DNA of 64,000 bases from Tildeniella torsiva UHER 1998/13D (GCA_019358835.1 JAHHIH010000007.1:1-64000), one strand, 5' to 3'; shown: positions 44,026 through 53,417, counted from the stretch's first letter. The notes: generated by a model not told the origin, from the letters alone. Translations and numbers: made by a program.

Positions 44026-44676
44026 CTAGCTGTGGGCAGCCGCTTCAGCCGGATGGGTGGCTTTGGTGCCGCTATGGCTGTGGCCGTTTTGATTGGGCTT
44101 GCGGGGCTGAATCAACCCATAGCCGCCGTGGTTGCGCTCGTAGATCACGTTGATTTCGTTGGTTTCTGCGTTGAGAAACATATAGAAATCGTGGTCGATG
44201 ACCGAGAGTTGCTCCAAGGCGTCTGTCACAGACATAGGCGACATCGCAAAGTACTTAGTGCGAATCACCTCCTCAGGCAGCTGGGGCTCGCTGGTGTTGA
44301 GCACGTGGGTGACATCGGTCAGCGGTGCCTCGTTGAGGTAAGCCTCGGTCGTTTTGCCCAGGGTGCCCTGCATGCGGGTGTTGCGCTTTTCTTTAAACTT
44401 GCGCAGCTGGCGGCTAATTTTGTCGGCTACCAGGTCGATGCTGGCATAGAGATTTTCGCTGCTTTCTTCGGCCCTAACAACGGCTCCGTCTACGAATAGA
44501 GTGACTTCAGCGGCCTGATTGGCCCCAATTCTGGGATTTTTGGCTACGGACAGGTGGACATCGACTTCGTTGGTGAGGTGTTTGAAGTGGCTCACCGCCT
44601 TGAGAATTTTTTGCTCTACATGCTCCCGAATCGCGTCTGTGATCTCAATGTTTCTGCCATGGATTACCAGCTTCAT
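44026..44676 (-). CDS. hpf: Long ribosome hibernation promoting factor (LrtA-like)
   Basis: A 216-residue protein. The N-terminal HPF/YfiA domain (about 1-105, MKLVIHGRNIEITDAIREHV) binds the 30S subunit. The C-terminal dimerisation domain (about 130-190) contains VIRTKYFAMSPMSVTDALEQ and DFYMFLNAETNEINVIYER. This is the long form that drives 100S ribosome formation; the cyanobacterial homologue LrtA is light-repressed. The His/Ala-rich tail is lineage-specific. Confidence 0.95.
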   Translation of the reverse strand: MKLVIHGRNIEITDAIREHVEQKILKAVSHFKHLTNEVDVHLSVAKNPRIGANQAAEVTLFVDGAVVRAEESSENLYASIDLVADKISRQLRKFKEKRNTRMQGTLGKTTEAYLNEAPLTDVTHVLNTSEPQLPEEVIRTKYFAMSPMSVTDALEQLSVIDHDFYMFLNAETNEINVIYERNHGGYGLIQPRKPNQNGHSHSGTKATHPAEAAAHS

Positions 44677-44829
44677 AAAGCGGACTCCTTGATACGTCGG
44701 CTTGGTTTCACCCTAACACCTTGTATTCTGCACGACAGCGTCCGTTAGAATCCTTTGCATGGGTTGATAATTCTTGATTGCAAAACCCTGAAAAATGGGC
44801 TATTTCCGCTAAATTTACGCTTGACAGGA

Positions 44830-45513
44830 ATGAATCAAAACCACTGGGAATCAACGCTCCTCTGCGATATTTACGAGTTGGGCGTCATGCCCTATGCCGC
44901 AGTTTGGACGTTGCAAAAGACGCTAGTACAGCTCCACCGTGAGCGGCCCCAGCCCGATCGCCTGCTGCTAGTCGAGCATCCCGGTGTCTATACCCTGGGC
45001 CAGGGTTCAACCCTAGATCACCTCAAGCTCCCGGCTGAGGAGTTGCCCTATCCGCTGTTTCGCACGGAGCGAGGGGGTGAGGTCACCCACCACTGCCCCG
45101 GTCAGCTGGTGGGCTACCCCATTCTCAACCTGAAGCGGCACCAGCCCGATTTGCACTGGTACCTGCGCCAGCTAGAGGAGGTGCTGATTCAAACGCTGAT
45201 GCAGTTTGGGGTGAGCGCGGGTCGGCAGGTGGGGCTGACTGGGGTGTGGGTGGGCAACACCAAGCTGGCGGCGATCGGCATTAAGGTGAGCCGCTGGGTG
45301 ACGATGCACGGCTTTGCGCTCAACGTCTGCCCCGATTTGAGCGGGTTTGAGGCGATCGTGCCCTGCGGCATTGCTGACAAATCGGTGGGTAGTCTGGCCC
45401 AGTTTTGCCCAGGCATTACCGTTGAGGCAGTGCGGCCAGTGGTGATCACGAGCTTTGCTCAGGTGTTTGGGGTGAAGCCCGTCATACAGAATGTCGCCCA
45501 ACTGGGCCTTTGA
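44830..45513 (+). CDS. lipB: Octanoyl-ACP:protein octanoyltransferase
   Basis: A 227-residue enzyme that moves octanoyl groups to lipoyl domains. Motifs are [34 protein letters not shown] and catalytic Lys in [20 protein letters not shown] with Cys in IVPCGI. ATG 44830 is chosen, with AGGA immediately upstream. A TTG at 44755 would add 25 residues not seen in the family. The 3' end overlaps the convergent DciA-like gene by 32 bp. Confidence 0.93.
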   Translation: MNQNHWESTLLCDIYELGVMPYAAVWTLQKTLVQLHRERPQPDRLLLVEHPGVYTLGQGSTLDHLKLPAEELPYPLFRTERGGEVTHHCPGQLVGYPILNLKRHQPDLHWYLRQLEEVLIQTLMQFGVSAGRQVGLTGVWVGNTKLAAIGIKVSRWVTMHGFALNVCPDLSGFEAIVPCGIADKSVGSLAQFCPGITVEAVRPVVITSFAQVFGVKPVIQNVAQLGL

Positions 45514-46069
45514 GCCCTTTGACAGCGCAAATGCTACACCGCCCCCAGCGTTTGAGTTCCCCGGTGGGGCAGTGGCAGTGGCACTGCGGGCAGAGGGGCT
45601 GCTGGGCAGCAAGCTGCTGGGTCAGGCCCGCCCAGCGCTCAAAGCTCTCTTCGGCAGTCTCGGGACGCTGGGGCGATCGCGGGATCGCGCGAGGCTCATA
45701 GCTGGGGTGCTGGCGCAACCACTCGGGCAGTTCTGCGGCGGCCGGGGGCGCAGTGGTTTTGCCGGATTTGTTTTGTCGGTACCAGTCGCCGCTCGAAAAG
45801 CGAATATCGCTCAGGTGCAGGTGGAGGCGATCGTTGAGCTTGGCGAGAATGCGCAGGCGCTCTAAGGTTAGGGTTTGCGCCCACATGGGGTTGACCACCG
45901 CCACATGGAGCACGTCTTGGTCGAGCCGCACCGGGGCAGCCTGGCGGGCAACGCCTTCCCCCACTACCGCCGCCCAACCGTTGAGCACCTGGCGAAACTG
46001 GCCCCGACTGCGCCAGCGAGGCTGTTGCTCGAACTGGTGAATGACATTGTGAATCGAGTCGAGGGGCAT
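45482..46069 (-). CDS. DUF721/DciA-like protein with C-terminal zinc-finger-like tail
   Basis: A 195-residue protein from ATG 46069. The N-terminal DUF721 domain (about 1-95) includes [20 protein letters not shown] and [22 protein letters not shown]721 members such as DciA can load the replicative helicase in bacteria lacking DnaC. The C-terminal third has [19 protein letters not shown] then SIC, a putative zinc ribbon that is not part of the core domain. Assignment as a helicase loader is inference. Tail-to-tail overlap with lipB. Confidence 0.8.
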   Translation of the reverse strand: MPLDSIHNVIHQFEQQPRWRSRGQFRQVLNGWAAVVGEGVARQAAPVRLDQDVLHVAVVNPMWAQTLTLERLRILAKLNDRLHLHLSDIRFSSGDWYRQNKSGKTTAPPAAAELPEWLRQHPSYEPRAIPRSPQRPETAEESFERWAGLTQQLAAQQPLCPQCHCHCPTGELKRWGRCSICAVKGLKGPVGRHSV

Positions 46070-46243
46070 GGGCGATCGCAATGTCCATCGCTGGAATGGG
46101 TTTAGCTTAGCCTGCGCCAGTTCAATGTGGCTGCGATCGCAGACTAGAGCCTCGGCAATTTTGGGGAAGTCAGATTACCCTAAAATAGGGCTCTTTTGCT
46201 TTGGGCCAGCCTTTTACCGCCGCGCAAACTTATTCGCAGACCC

Positions 46244-47824
46244 ATGGCTTCCATTCTTGACCCGCCCATTTTGACCAAAGTCGCCAAAATGAAGGAGCGG
46301 ATCTGCTGGCAGCATCCGGCCCTAAGGTCGCGCCACATCGACCAAACCCGCCTAATTTTGGACGATGGCCGCAGTGACGACCGAGAATTTTCGTTTTTAG
46401 TGATTGGCGACAGCGGCTCTGGCCCCCACACCGATCACCATCCCCAGCGGCGCATTGCCGAGCAAATGCTGCCCCACCTGCAAGACTGCCGCTTTTTGCT
46501 GCACACGGGCGATGTGGTCTACCAGGTGGGCTCTAGCGAGCAGTATCCAGACAATTTCATCAAGCCCTACCGGGAGTGGCTGGTGGGGGGCGATCGCCCC
46601 GATCGCATCGCCTTTGATGAGATGCTGTTTCGCTTTCCGTTTTTGGCGGTGCCCGGCAACCACGACTACTACAACCTGCCGAGGCTCTACAGCATTTTGG
46701 TGCAGCTGACCCGGCCCATTCGCAAGCTGCTGGGGCTCAACCTCAACCCCAACGTAGGCTGGCATGGTTCTGGGGTGGGCGATGCCTACGCCCGCGCCTT
46801 TCTCGATTATTTGCGGACTCTCTCTGACGACGAGCTAGAAGCGCACCTCGATCGCCACTACGGCCCTTGGGACGAGACCACCCTGGGGTTGCGCTACCAG
46901 CCAGGGCAGTTTACCCGACTGCCCAACCGCTACTACACCTTTTGCTACGGCGGCATCGACTTTTTTGCCCTCGACAGCAGCACCTTTAACGACCCGGCGC
47001 TGTCGCCCCAGCGGGCAAGCAGTGCGGCCCACCGCCAGCGGTTGCTGGCCCAGCGGGAGGAGATTCAGCGCCAGCAGCAGCAGGTGCGCGATGAGGCCAT
47101 GCACCTGCAACGCACCGACCCCCACGCCCAGGAGCGGCTGGACGACCTTCAGGCCAAAGTAGAGCAGCTCGATGAAATGCTGCTCGATATTGAGAAACAG
47201 GTGCACCCCAGACCTACCACTCTGGTCGATACGGAGCAGCTGCTGTGGCTGCGAGATGGGCTGATTGCCTCGTGGCGGGATCGGGCGGTACGGGGGCGCG
47301 TTTTGTTCTTTCACCACCCGCCCTACGTGACTGAGACCACCAAGTGGGGCCAGGGGCAGACGATGGCGATTCGGCAAAACCTGCGCTGGGTGCTCGATCA
47401 GGTGGCGGCGGCGGTGCCCGAGATTGGCACCGATCGCCCGCCGGTAAACCTAGTGCTCAATGGCCATGCCCACTGTTTTGAATACCTGAAAACCGAGGCC
47501 ACCGGCTATGCCGACAGCCACATGAACTGTGTGGTCTGCGGCGGCAGCGGCCTCAGCCTGCGGCGGCAGCGCCCCGAGGGCACCATGCTCTACGAGCCCC
47601 TGGGGGCCGACCCCGACGGGCAGATGGAGTTTAAGCTGGTGGCGAAGTCGCAGCTTTACATGGGCCTTACCGGCCACAAAACCGAGCGGCGACGGCCCTA
47701 TTCCTTTGTGCGCATTGATGTCACCGGGGATGACTCGCCCCAGTTTGTCTTGACGCCCCACATTTCGGAGCGATCGCACCAGGAGTGGAGCGATTATGCG
47801 CTGGATCCGCTGGTGCTGGAGTAG
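46244..47824 (+). CDS. Metallophosphoesterase (calcineurin-like) with coiled-coil insertion
   Basis: A 526-residue protein from ATG 46244. The phosphoesterase core has FLVIGDSGSGPH, LLHTGDVVYQVG, VPGNHDYYNLP, FFHHPPYV and LNGHAHCFEYL, the full set of dimetal ligands. A Gln/Glu-rich helical segment (about 262-322), predicted as a coiled coil, is inserted between the third and fourth motifs. No signal peptide is seen. The substrate is unknown. A DUF924 gene begins at the next base after the stop, so the two are translationally linked. Confidence 0.85.
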   Translation: MASILDPPILTKVAKMKERICWQHPALRSRHIDQTRLILDDGRSDDREFSFLVIGDSGSGPHTDHHPQRRIAEQMLPHLQDCRFLLHTGDVVYQVGSSEQYPDNFIKPYREWLVGGDRPDRIAFDEMLFRFPFLAVPGNHDYYNLPRLYSILVQLTRPIRKLLGLNLNPNVGWHGSGVGDAYARAFLDYLRTLSDDELEAHLDRHYGPWDETTLGLRYQPGQFTRLPNRYYTFCYGGIDFFALDSSTFNDPALSPQRASSAAHRQRLLAQREEIQRQQQQVRDEAMHLQRTDPHAQERLDDLQAKVEQLDEMLLDIEKQVHPRPTTLVDTEQLLWLRDGLIASWRDRAVRGRVLFFHHPPYVTETTKWGQGQTMAIRQNLRWVLDQVAAAVPEIGTDRPPVNLVLNGHAHCFEYLKTEATGYADSHMNCVVCGGSGLSLRRQRPEGTMLYEPLGADPDGQMEFKLVAKSQLYMGLTGHKTERRRPYSFVRIDVTGDDSPQFVLTPHISERSHQEWSDYALDPLVLE

Positions 47825-48421
47825 ATGGGGCAGCAGATGGAGAGGGCGGCGGATATTCTGCGGTTTTGGTTTGGTGACCCAGAGGATTCTGCCGGAGAGT
47901 ATGGCCAGCAGCGTCAGGTCTGGTTCAAAAAAGACCCGGCATTTGATGACAGGATTCGGCGATCGTTCTTGACGGACTATGAGCAAGCGGCGGCGGGTGC
48001 TCTGGCGACCTGGCGACATGCACCGCGCCCCTGCCTAGCCCTGGTGATTTTGCTAGATCAGTTTCCGCGCAATCTGTTTCGGGGTGACGCACGGAGTTTT
48101 GCCAGCGATCGCGCTGCCCGAGACACCGCTCACCACGCCCTGGCCCAGGGCTACGACCAGCAGGTTTTGCCCGTGGAGCGCATATTCTTTTATCTGCCGC
48201 TGGAGCACAGCGAAAATCTGGCCGATCAGGAACGCTCGGTGGAACTGGTGCGATCGCTCCACATGGCCCACCCCGGATTTGAGTCAAGCCTCGACTATGC
48301 CCTGCGCCATCGGGAGGTGATTCAGCGATTCGGTCGGTTTCCCCACCGCAACGCGATTCTTGGGCGAGAAACGACCGCCGCAGAAGCCGCGTTTCTAAAG
48401 CAGCCCGGCTCAAGGTTCTAG
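47825..48421 (+). CDS. DUF924-family protein
   Basis: A 198-residue alpha-helical protein of the DUF924 family. It shows ILRFWFGDPEDS, LALVILLDQFPRNLFRGDAR and VERIFFYLPLEHSENLADQE, the hallmark blocks. The predicted fold is TPR-like; the function is not known. The ATG directly follows the metallophosphoesterase stop, and a second in-frame ATG lies 15 nt on. Confidence 0.88.
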   Translation: MGQQMERAADILRFWFGDPEDSAGEYGQQRQVWFKKDPAFDDRIRRSFLTDYEQAAAGALATWRHAPRPCLALVILLDQFPRNLFRGDARSFASDRAARDTAHHALAQGYDQQVLPVERIFFYLPLEHSENLADQERSVELVRSLHMAHPGFESSLDYALRHREVIQRFGRFPHRNAILGRETTAAEAAFLKQPGSRF

Positions 48422-48576
48422 GCCGAATGGAGTTTGCGGGGGCACAACCCTGGTACTGGGCAAACGCCGTTCACCCTTTCGGTAGAGTCCACACCTCCTC
48501 CTTCTGGTAGTGGAGAGGCGTTTTTGCCTTGCTCTAAACTCCAATTGCTCGCTGCTACCGCATAGAGAATAACTCC

Positions 48577-48744
48577 ATGAACAACGCCGACTCGCTTACC
48601 CATCTTTTTCCCCCGGCCTCGACGGCTCAAAGCTCCTCTTCCGCAGAGTCAACCGAGCGGCCAGCGAAGGATAGCGATATTTATCTCGACCAGCTTGTCG
48701 ATCAAATTCTGGCGGTAGCAAAGCCAAAATCTGCCCATTCTTAG
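48577..48744 (+). CDS. Small hypothetical protein, 55 residues
   Basis: A 55-codon ORF starting MNNADSLTHLFPPAST. The Ser-rich N-terminal half is followed by a helix-like C-terminus, DIYLDQLVDQILAVAKPK. It has no recognised domain and no strong Shine-Dalgarno. It lies alone in a 360-bp gap, preceded by an imperfect stem (GCAAACGCC near 48460 with GGCGTTTTTGC near 48516) that may terminate the DUF924 transcript. Coding status is moderate. Confidence 0.5.
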   Translation: MNNADSLTHLFPPASTAQSSSSAESTERPAKDSDIYLDQLVDQILAVAKPKSAHS

Positions 48745-48781
48745 CTGCTCACCCTATCGGTAGGGCTTTGGTCATCTGGGG

Positions 48782-49459
48782 CTAACTGCCTAGGCGGTAG
48801 CCTTTGCCGTAGACCGTGTGAATAATCGGCGCGGTTCCTTTTGGCTCAATTTTGCGGCGCAGTAGGCGCATTTGGGCGGCGACGACGTTGCTGCTTGGGG
48901 TGTCTTGATCATCCCAAACGCCTCGATAGATTCGCTCATGGGTGAGCACCTGGTTGGCGTGGCGCAGGAGGTAGGCCAACAGGCGAGTCTCTTTTTCTGA
49001 AAGTTCGGCGGGTTGGCCTTGGCGGTGGGCTAGCTGGTTGGCTTCGTCGAGGGTGAGGTCGTCGTAGGTTAGGCGGGGCGGGGTGGAGGCTTCGAGGTTG
49101 GGCGATCGCCGCAGCAGCGCCCGCACCCGCGCCAGCAGTTCGCGCAGCTCGAAGGGTTTGACCAAATAATCGTCGGCTCCGGCATCAAGGCCATCGACGC
49201 GATCGTTGAGGGTGTCTTTGGCGGTGAGAAAGAGCACGGGGGTGTTGTCTTGGCGCGATCGCACTTGCCGACAGATCTCCAACCCGCTCAGCCCCGGCAG
49301 CATCCAGTCGAGAATGAGCAGGTCGTAGCCGCCTTGGCCCGCCAGATTGCAGCCCGCTTCCCCGTCAGTAGCCACATCCACGTCGTAACCTTCCCGATTG
49401 AGCAAGCGACTCAGCGGGTCGGCGAGTTCTACTTCGTCATCAACGAGCAGGATTTTCAT
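48782..49459 (-). CDS. OmpR-family response regulator, RppA/NrsR-like
   Basis: A 225-residue regulator. The receiver starts MKILLVDDEVELADPLSRLL, with Asp in LLILDWMLPGLSGLE and Lys in YLVKPFELRELLARVRALL. The winged helix ends VYGKGYRLGS. The receiver closely resembles RppA/NrsR, which control photosystem or nickel genes in Synechocystis. No histidine kinase is adjacent, so partner and regulon are unknown. A G-rich repeat element lies immediately upstream (49479-49491). Confidence 0.85.
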   Translation of the reverse strand: MKILLVDDEVELADPLSRLLNREGYDVDVATDGEAGCNLAGQGGYDLLILDWMLPGLSGLEICRQVRSRQDNTPVLFLTAKDTLNDRVDGLDAGADDYLVKPFELRELLARVRALLRRSPNLEASTPPRLTYDDLTLDEANQLAHRQGQPAELSEKETRLLAYLLRHANQVLTHERIYRGVWDDQDTPSSNVVAAQMRLLRRKIEPKGTAPIIHTVYGKGYRLGS

Positions 49460-49531
49460 GGAAACGGTAGAAGGTAAGGAGTGGGGGGTGAAGCGTCTTC
49501 AGTGTACGTTACGCCAGTGATGAGCCAGCCA

Positions 49532-50911
49532 TCACAGACAGTCGCGGATCGCTTGCTCCAGAATTGCGAGGCCTTCGTCTAGCTCTTCAAAGGTGACGGT
49601 CAGCGGCGGGGCGATGCGCCACACGCTGCCCATGCCGGGCAGGGCGGTGATGTTCATGCTTAGCCCTAGCTCTAGACAGCGGCGGGTAATGGCAGCCCCG
49701 GTTTCGGGGTCAGGTTCGCGGGTGGTTCGATCCTTCACTAGCTCCACTCCCAGCAGCAGGCCGCGACCGCGCACATCGCCGATCGCCTCGTAGCGATCCT
49801 TCAGCTTGAGCAATCCATCCTTCAAATAGGCTCCCATAGTTGCCGCCCGCTCCGTCAAGTTTTGGTGGGTCAGCACCCTCAGTACCGCTAGCCCCACCTC
49901 TGCGGGCATGGGGTCAGACACGTGGGAGGTGTAGAAAATAAAGCCTTTGTCGTAGCAGTCAGCCTCGATCGCCTCGCTGGTGACGGTCGCGGCAAGGGGT
50001 AGACCACCCCCCAATGTCTTCGACAGCGCCAGGATATCGGGCACGATACCTAGCTGCTCAAAGGCAAAGAAGCTGCCTAGACGGCCAAAGGCGGTTTGGG
50101 CCTCATCCAATATCAGCAGCATGCCGCGATCGTGGCAGTAGGTCTGCAACCGTTGAAAGTAGCCCGCAGGGGGCACGATCACCCCGCCAGAGCTAAGCAC
50201 GGGTTCTACAATTAGGGCGGCGTAGGCTCCTACCGACTGGCTATCGACTAGGTCAAAGCCCACCTCCAGACAGGTCATATCGCACTGGTCTTGGCAGTGG
50301 CGAATGGGGCAGCGGTAGCAGTTGGGCGTGGGCAGCGCCAGGTTGCCTGGAATGGTAGGGCCATAGCCCTTGCGGGCCGACACAAAAGTGCTGGCGCTGG
50401 CCCCGGCAGTCATGCCGTGCCAGGAGGCGCTGAGCCCGACCACCTCAAAGCCGCCAGTATGCAGTTTAGCCATGCGCAGGGCGGCTTCGTTGGCCTCGCT
50501 GCCGGTGTTGAGAAATAGGGCCTTTTGTAGGGTGGGCGGTAAGAGCTGGCAGAGGGAGTCGGCAAGTTCTACCACCGCTGGCGACAGCATGCCGCTGAAC
50601 AGGTGCAGCACGTCTTCGCAGGCTTTGTGGATGGCCTGCACTACTTCGGGATGGTTATGGCCTAGGGTGGCGCACATTTGCCCCGAGGTAAAGTCGAGAA
50701 TCTTGCGGCCCTGGCGATCGTAAACGTAGCTGCCCCGCGCTCGCTCGATCAGCCGGGGGGTAAAGTTGCCGCCGTAGCGCACTAGGTGGTGTTCAACAAC
50801 ATCCCACATTTCCTCGTCGGAGGGGGCAGTTGGTGCGTCTGGGAGCATCGAGTTGGCCTGTGAAACCGCAGGGGCAGGCGTGGCGCTGACATTGTGGGTG
50901 GAGTCGGGCAT
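49532..50911 (-). CDS. Class III PLP-dependent aminotransferase, dialkylglycine decarboxylase-like
   Basis: A 459-residue fold-type I PLP enzyme. Cofactor motifs are NTGSEANEAALRMAKL, SASWHGMTAGASA, LILDEAQTAFGRLG and the Schiff-base Lys in ALSKTLGGGLPLAA. The Cys-rich loop NCYRCPIRHCQDQC is common in the dialkylglycine decarboxylase/GABA aminotransferase branch. The first 34 residues are low-complexity; Met35 (MWDVVEHHLVRYGG) could be the true start. Substrate not determined. Confidence 0.82.
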   Translation of the reverse strand: MPDSTHNVSATPAPAVSQANSMLPDAPTAPSDEEMWDVVEHHLVRYGGNFTPRLIERARGSYVYDRQGRKILDFTSGQMCATLGHNHPEVVQAIHKACEDVLHLFSGMLSPAVVELADSLCQLLPPTLQKALFLNTGSEANEAALRMAKLHTGGFEVVGLSASWHGMTAGASASTFVSARKGYGPTIPGNLALPTPNCYRCPIRHCQDQCDMTCLEVGFDLVDSQSVGAYAALIVEPVLSSGGVIVPPAGYFQRLQTYCHDRGMLLILDEAQTAFGRLGSFFAFEQLGIVPDILALSKTLGGGLPLAATVTSEAIEADCYDKGFIFYTSHVSDPMPAEVGLAVLRVLTHQNLTERAATMGAYLKDGLLKLKDRYEAIGDVRGRGLLLGVELVKDRTTREPDPETGAAITRRCLELGLSMNITALPGMGSVWRIAPPLTVTFEELDEGLAILEQAIRDCL

Positions 50912-50980
50912 GGCGGTGGTGGGAAAAGGGAATATGCCCTTAGATTAGCGGGAATCTCAGGTTGCTTTAGAACCGTCCTG

Positions 50981-52495
50981 TTAGTCGGCCCAGCCCTTGG
51001 CCCGCTCGACCGCTTTCATCCAGAGGGTAAAGTTTTCCTGAGCCTCGGCCTGGCCAGTACCGGGTTCAAAGATGCGATCGATCGCACGGCTCTCCACCAG
51101 AGTGCGGTAGTCATCCCAAAAGCCAACCGCTAGACCTGCGGCAAAGGCGGCTCCCTGGGCGGTGACATCGAGCATCTGGGGCCGCTCGACGGGAATGCCC
51201 AGCACATCAGCCTGGAACTGCATAAGAAAGTCGTTGTTGCAGGCACCGCCATCGACTTTGAGCTGGCGAATGGGGGTGCCTGCGTCCTGGTTGACGGCAT
51301 CGACGACTTCTTTGACTTCGTAGGCGATCGCCTCCAACACCGCCCGCACCATGTGCTCTCGCTGGGCACCGCGTGTTAGGCCCAGAAAGGCACCCCGAGC
51401 GCTCATATCCCAGTGGGGAGCACCGAGGCCGCTGAGGGCGGGCACAAAGTAAACACCACCATTGTCGCGGGCGTTGCGGGCCAGAATTTCGGTCTCCGCT
51501 GCGCTGGAGATAATTTGCAGGCCGTCGCGCAGCCACTGAATGCAGGCCCCAGCGGTAAACATGCTGCCCTCGATCGCATAGCCGAGATGAGGCCGCAGCG
51601 GATCTAGCGTTGCTTCCGACCAGGCCACGGTGGAGAGCAAGTGGTTTTGCGATCGAGCTACGTCATCCCCGGTATGCGAGACCAGAAACGCCCCGGTGCC
51701 GTAGGTGCATTTGAGCAGGCCGGGGCGATCGCAGCCGTGGCCGTAGAGCGCTGCCTGCTGGTCGCCAAAAATTGCCGCAATGGGAATTTCGGCACCCAAA
51801 ATAGACGCATCTGTATGGCCAAACATCCCCACACTGGGCTGAATCGCGGGCATGATGTGGGGCGGAATGCCAAACAGATCCAGCAGCGTGTCGTCCCACT
51901 GGCCGCTGGCAAGGTTGAGCAGCATGGTGCGGCTAGCGTTGCTGTGATCGGTGGCGTGCACCTTCCGCCCGGTAAGGTTCCACAGCACCCAGCTATCGAT
52001 CGTGCCCGCTAGCACCTGGTCAAAATCAACCGGCGGATCCACTTCTTTCTTAGCCTGCTCCAGCAGCCAGGCTAGCTTAGTGGCAGAGAAGTAGGCGTCG
52101 AGGACTAGTCCGGTGCGATCGTAGATTTCCTCGGCCTTCCCCTCGTCTCGCAGCTGGTTGCACAGCGGTGCCGTGCGGCGATCTTGCCAGACGATCGCAT
52201 TGGCCAGGGGGCGGCCCGTGCGGCGATCCCACAGCAGGCAGGTTTCGCGCTGCACGGTGAGGCCAATGGCAGCAATATCGGTGGGCTGGAGGCTGGCTTT
52301 GGCGATCGCCGATTCCATGGCCCAGGCGATCGCATCCCAAATTGCGCGGGCGTCGTGCTCAACCCAGCCGGGCTGCGGGTAATACTGGGTGAGCTCGCGG
52401 TAGGCCTGACCGGCAATTGCCCCTTCCCGGTCAAAGACGATCGCTCGGTTGCCGGTGGTGCCCAGATCAAGAGCCATGATGTGTTTAGCAGTCAT
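50981..52495 (-). CDS. glpK: Glycerol kinase
   Basis: A 504-residue FGGY-family kinase from ATG 52495 (MTAKHIMALDLGTTGNRA). It phosphorylates glycerol to sn-glycerol 3-phosphate. Motifs are DLGTTGNRAIVFDREG, GWVEHDARAIWDAI, TVQRETCLLWDR, GTGAFLVSHTGD and DGGACNNDFLMQFQADVL. Length is standard. No glpD or glpF is adjacent. Confidence 0.95.
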   Translation of the reverse strand: MTAKHIMALDLGTTGNRAIVFDREGAIAGQAYRELTQYYPQPGWVEHDARAIWDAIAWAMESAIAKASLQPTDIAAIGLTVQRETCLLWDRRTGRPLANAIVWQDRRTAPLCNQLRDEGKAEEIYDRTGLVLDAYFSATKLAWLLEQAKKEVDPPVDFDQVLAGTIDSWVLWNLTGRKVHATDHSNASRTMLLNLASGQWDDTLLDLFGIPPHIMPAIQPSVGMFGHTDASILGAEIPIAAIFGDQQAALYGHGCDRPGLLKCTYGTGAFLVSHTGDDVARSQNHLLSTVAWSEATLDPLRPHLGYAIEGSMFTAGACIQWLRDGLQIISSAAETEILARNARDNGGVYFVPALSGLGAPHWDMSARGAFLGLTRGAQREHMVRAVLEAIAYEVKEVVDAVNQDAGTPIRQLKVDGGACNNDFLMQFQADVLGIPVERPQMLDVTAQGAAFAAGLAVGFWDDYRTLVESRAIDRIFEPGTGQAEAQENFTLWMKAVERAKGWAD

Positions 52496-52592
52496 CGTAC
52501 CTGTGCATTTGCAGCGCCCAAAGCGTAGCAAACTATATTAGATTCTGCTCTATTCCTAAGACGGATTTGGATGGAAAAACGGCCATATAGCG

Positions 52593-53012
52593 TTATTCTG
52601 CCAGCGTGAATTGGTTAACTACATCAGCGGTTGATAATACGATGAAGCTTACGTTCTGAAAATCGCCAACATCGCGAGTGACCACTGCATCAAGACCCTC
52701 AATCACGGCACAGGCAAGTTGCACGCCATCTTCAAAGTCGTACAAATTCGACTGTAGAGCCTGCTGAATTACCCGAGTTTCTACTGCACATAGATTTAGT
52801 CCCTGAAGTAGTCGGGAAATGGCATCTAGCGCCACTTCCCGACCTTTGAGCTTGCGCACAATATAGAAAATATTAGTGATGGTAGTCGCTGCAATATAGC
52901 CCTGAATTTTGCCTGCCTCAATCAAAGCAAAGAGGGCAACTGCTGTTTCTACAAAAGGCTCTCGTTCTAAAATAACGTCCAACACAACGTTGGTGTCGAT
53001 CAGAACTCTCAT
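52593..53012 (-). CDS. PIN-domain toxin, VapC-like
   Basis: A 139-residue PIN-domain ribonuclease candidate with acidic residues in MRVLIDTNVVLDVIL, LYDFEDGVQLACAV and VVTRDVGDF, matching the three or four metal-binding Asp/Glu of the fold. It overlaps the upstream small gene by 4 bp (ATGA), the usual antitoxin-toxin arrangement. PIN toxins cleave tRNA or rRNA; the target is not predictable. Confidence 0.85.
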   Translation of the reverse strand: MRVLIDTNVVLDVILEREPFVETAVALFALIEAGKIQGYIAATTITNIFYIVRKLKGREVALDAISRLLQGLNLCAVETRVIQQALQSNLYDFEDGVQLACAVIEGLDAVVTRDVGDFQNVSFIVLSTADVVNQFTLAE

Positions 53013-53245
53013 TGATATTTACGAATCAAGTAGTTAGTGTAGTCTGTTGCAACATCTAGGCCTGTAGAGAGAGCGTCTACTGGTTTGGCAATTCCTCTTA
53101 GCCCAGTCAAAGTGCCTAAAGGAAAGGTTTGAGAGGGATTTTGCCGGCCCTGCTGTTGAACAAACTGAGTGAAAACTAGTACCAAACTTGCCTGCTCTTC
53201 TGGCAATGTTTTCACAAGTTCATAGATGGCCTCAGCTGTACTCAT
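53009..53245 (-). CDS. Putative antitoxin of the VapC-like toxin
   Basis: A 78-residue protein beginning MSTAEAIYELVKTLPEEQAS. The N-terminal helix pattern resembles small cyanobacterial antitoxins paired with PIN toxins, but no ribbon-helix-helix or AbrB motif is evident. The call rests mainly on size and overlap with the toxin gene. The C-terminal half probably wraps the toxin, as in other VapB proteins. Confidence 0.7.
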   Translation of the reverse strand: MSTAEAIYELVKTLPEEQASLVLVFTQFVQQQGRQNPSQTFPLGTLTGLRGIAKPVDALSTGLDVATDYTNYLIRKYQ

Positions 53246-53417
53246 AGCGTCTCCATGCCTTCATCGCGCTCTTTCCATGATGCTCTAAACATTGAACTTC
53301 GGCCCAGCCCACCTAGAAGTACGGTATCCCCCTCCCCCGCTGGGTGGGCACTTGTGAAACAATCTTGATCAATCGACGAGATACTACCCCCTTGCTGTTG
53401 TGCGTCGAATTTGCGTT

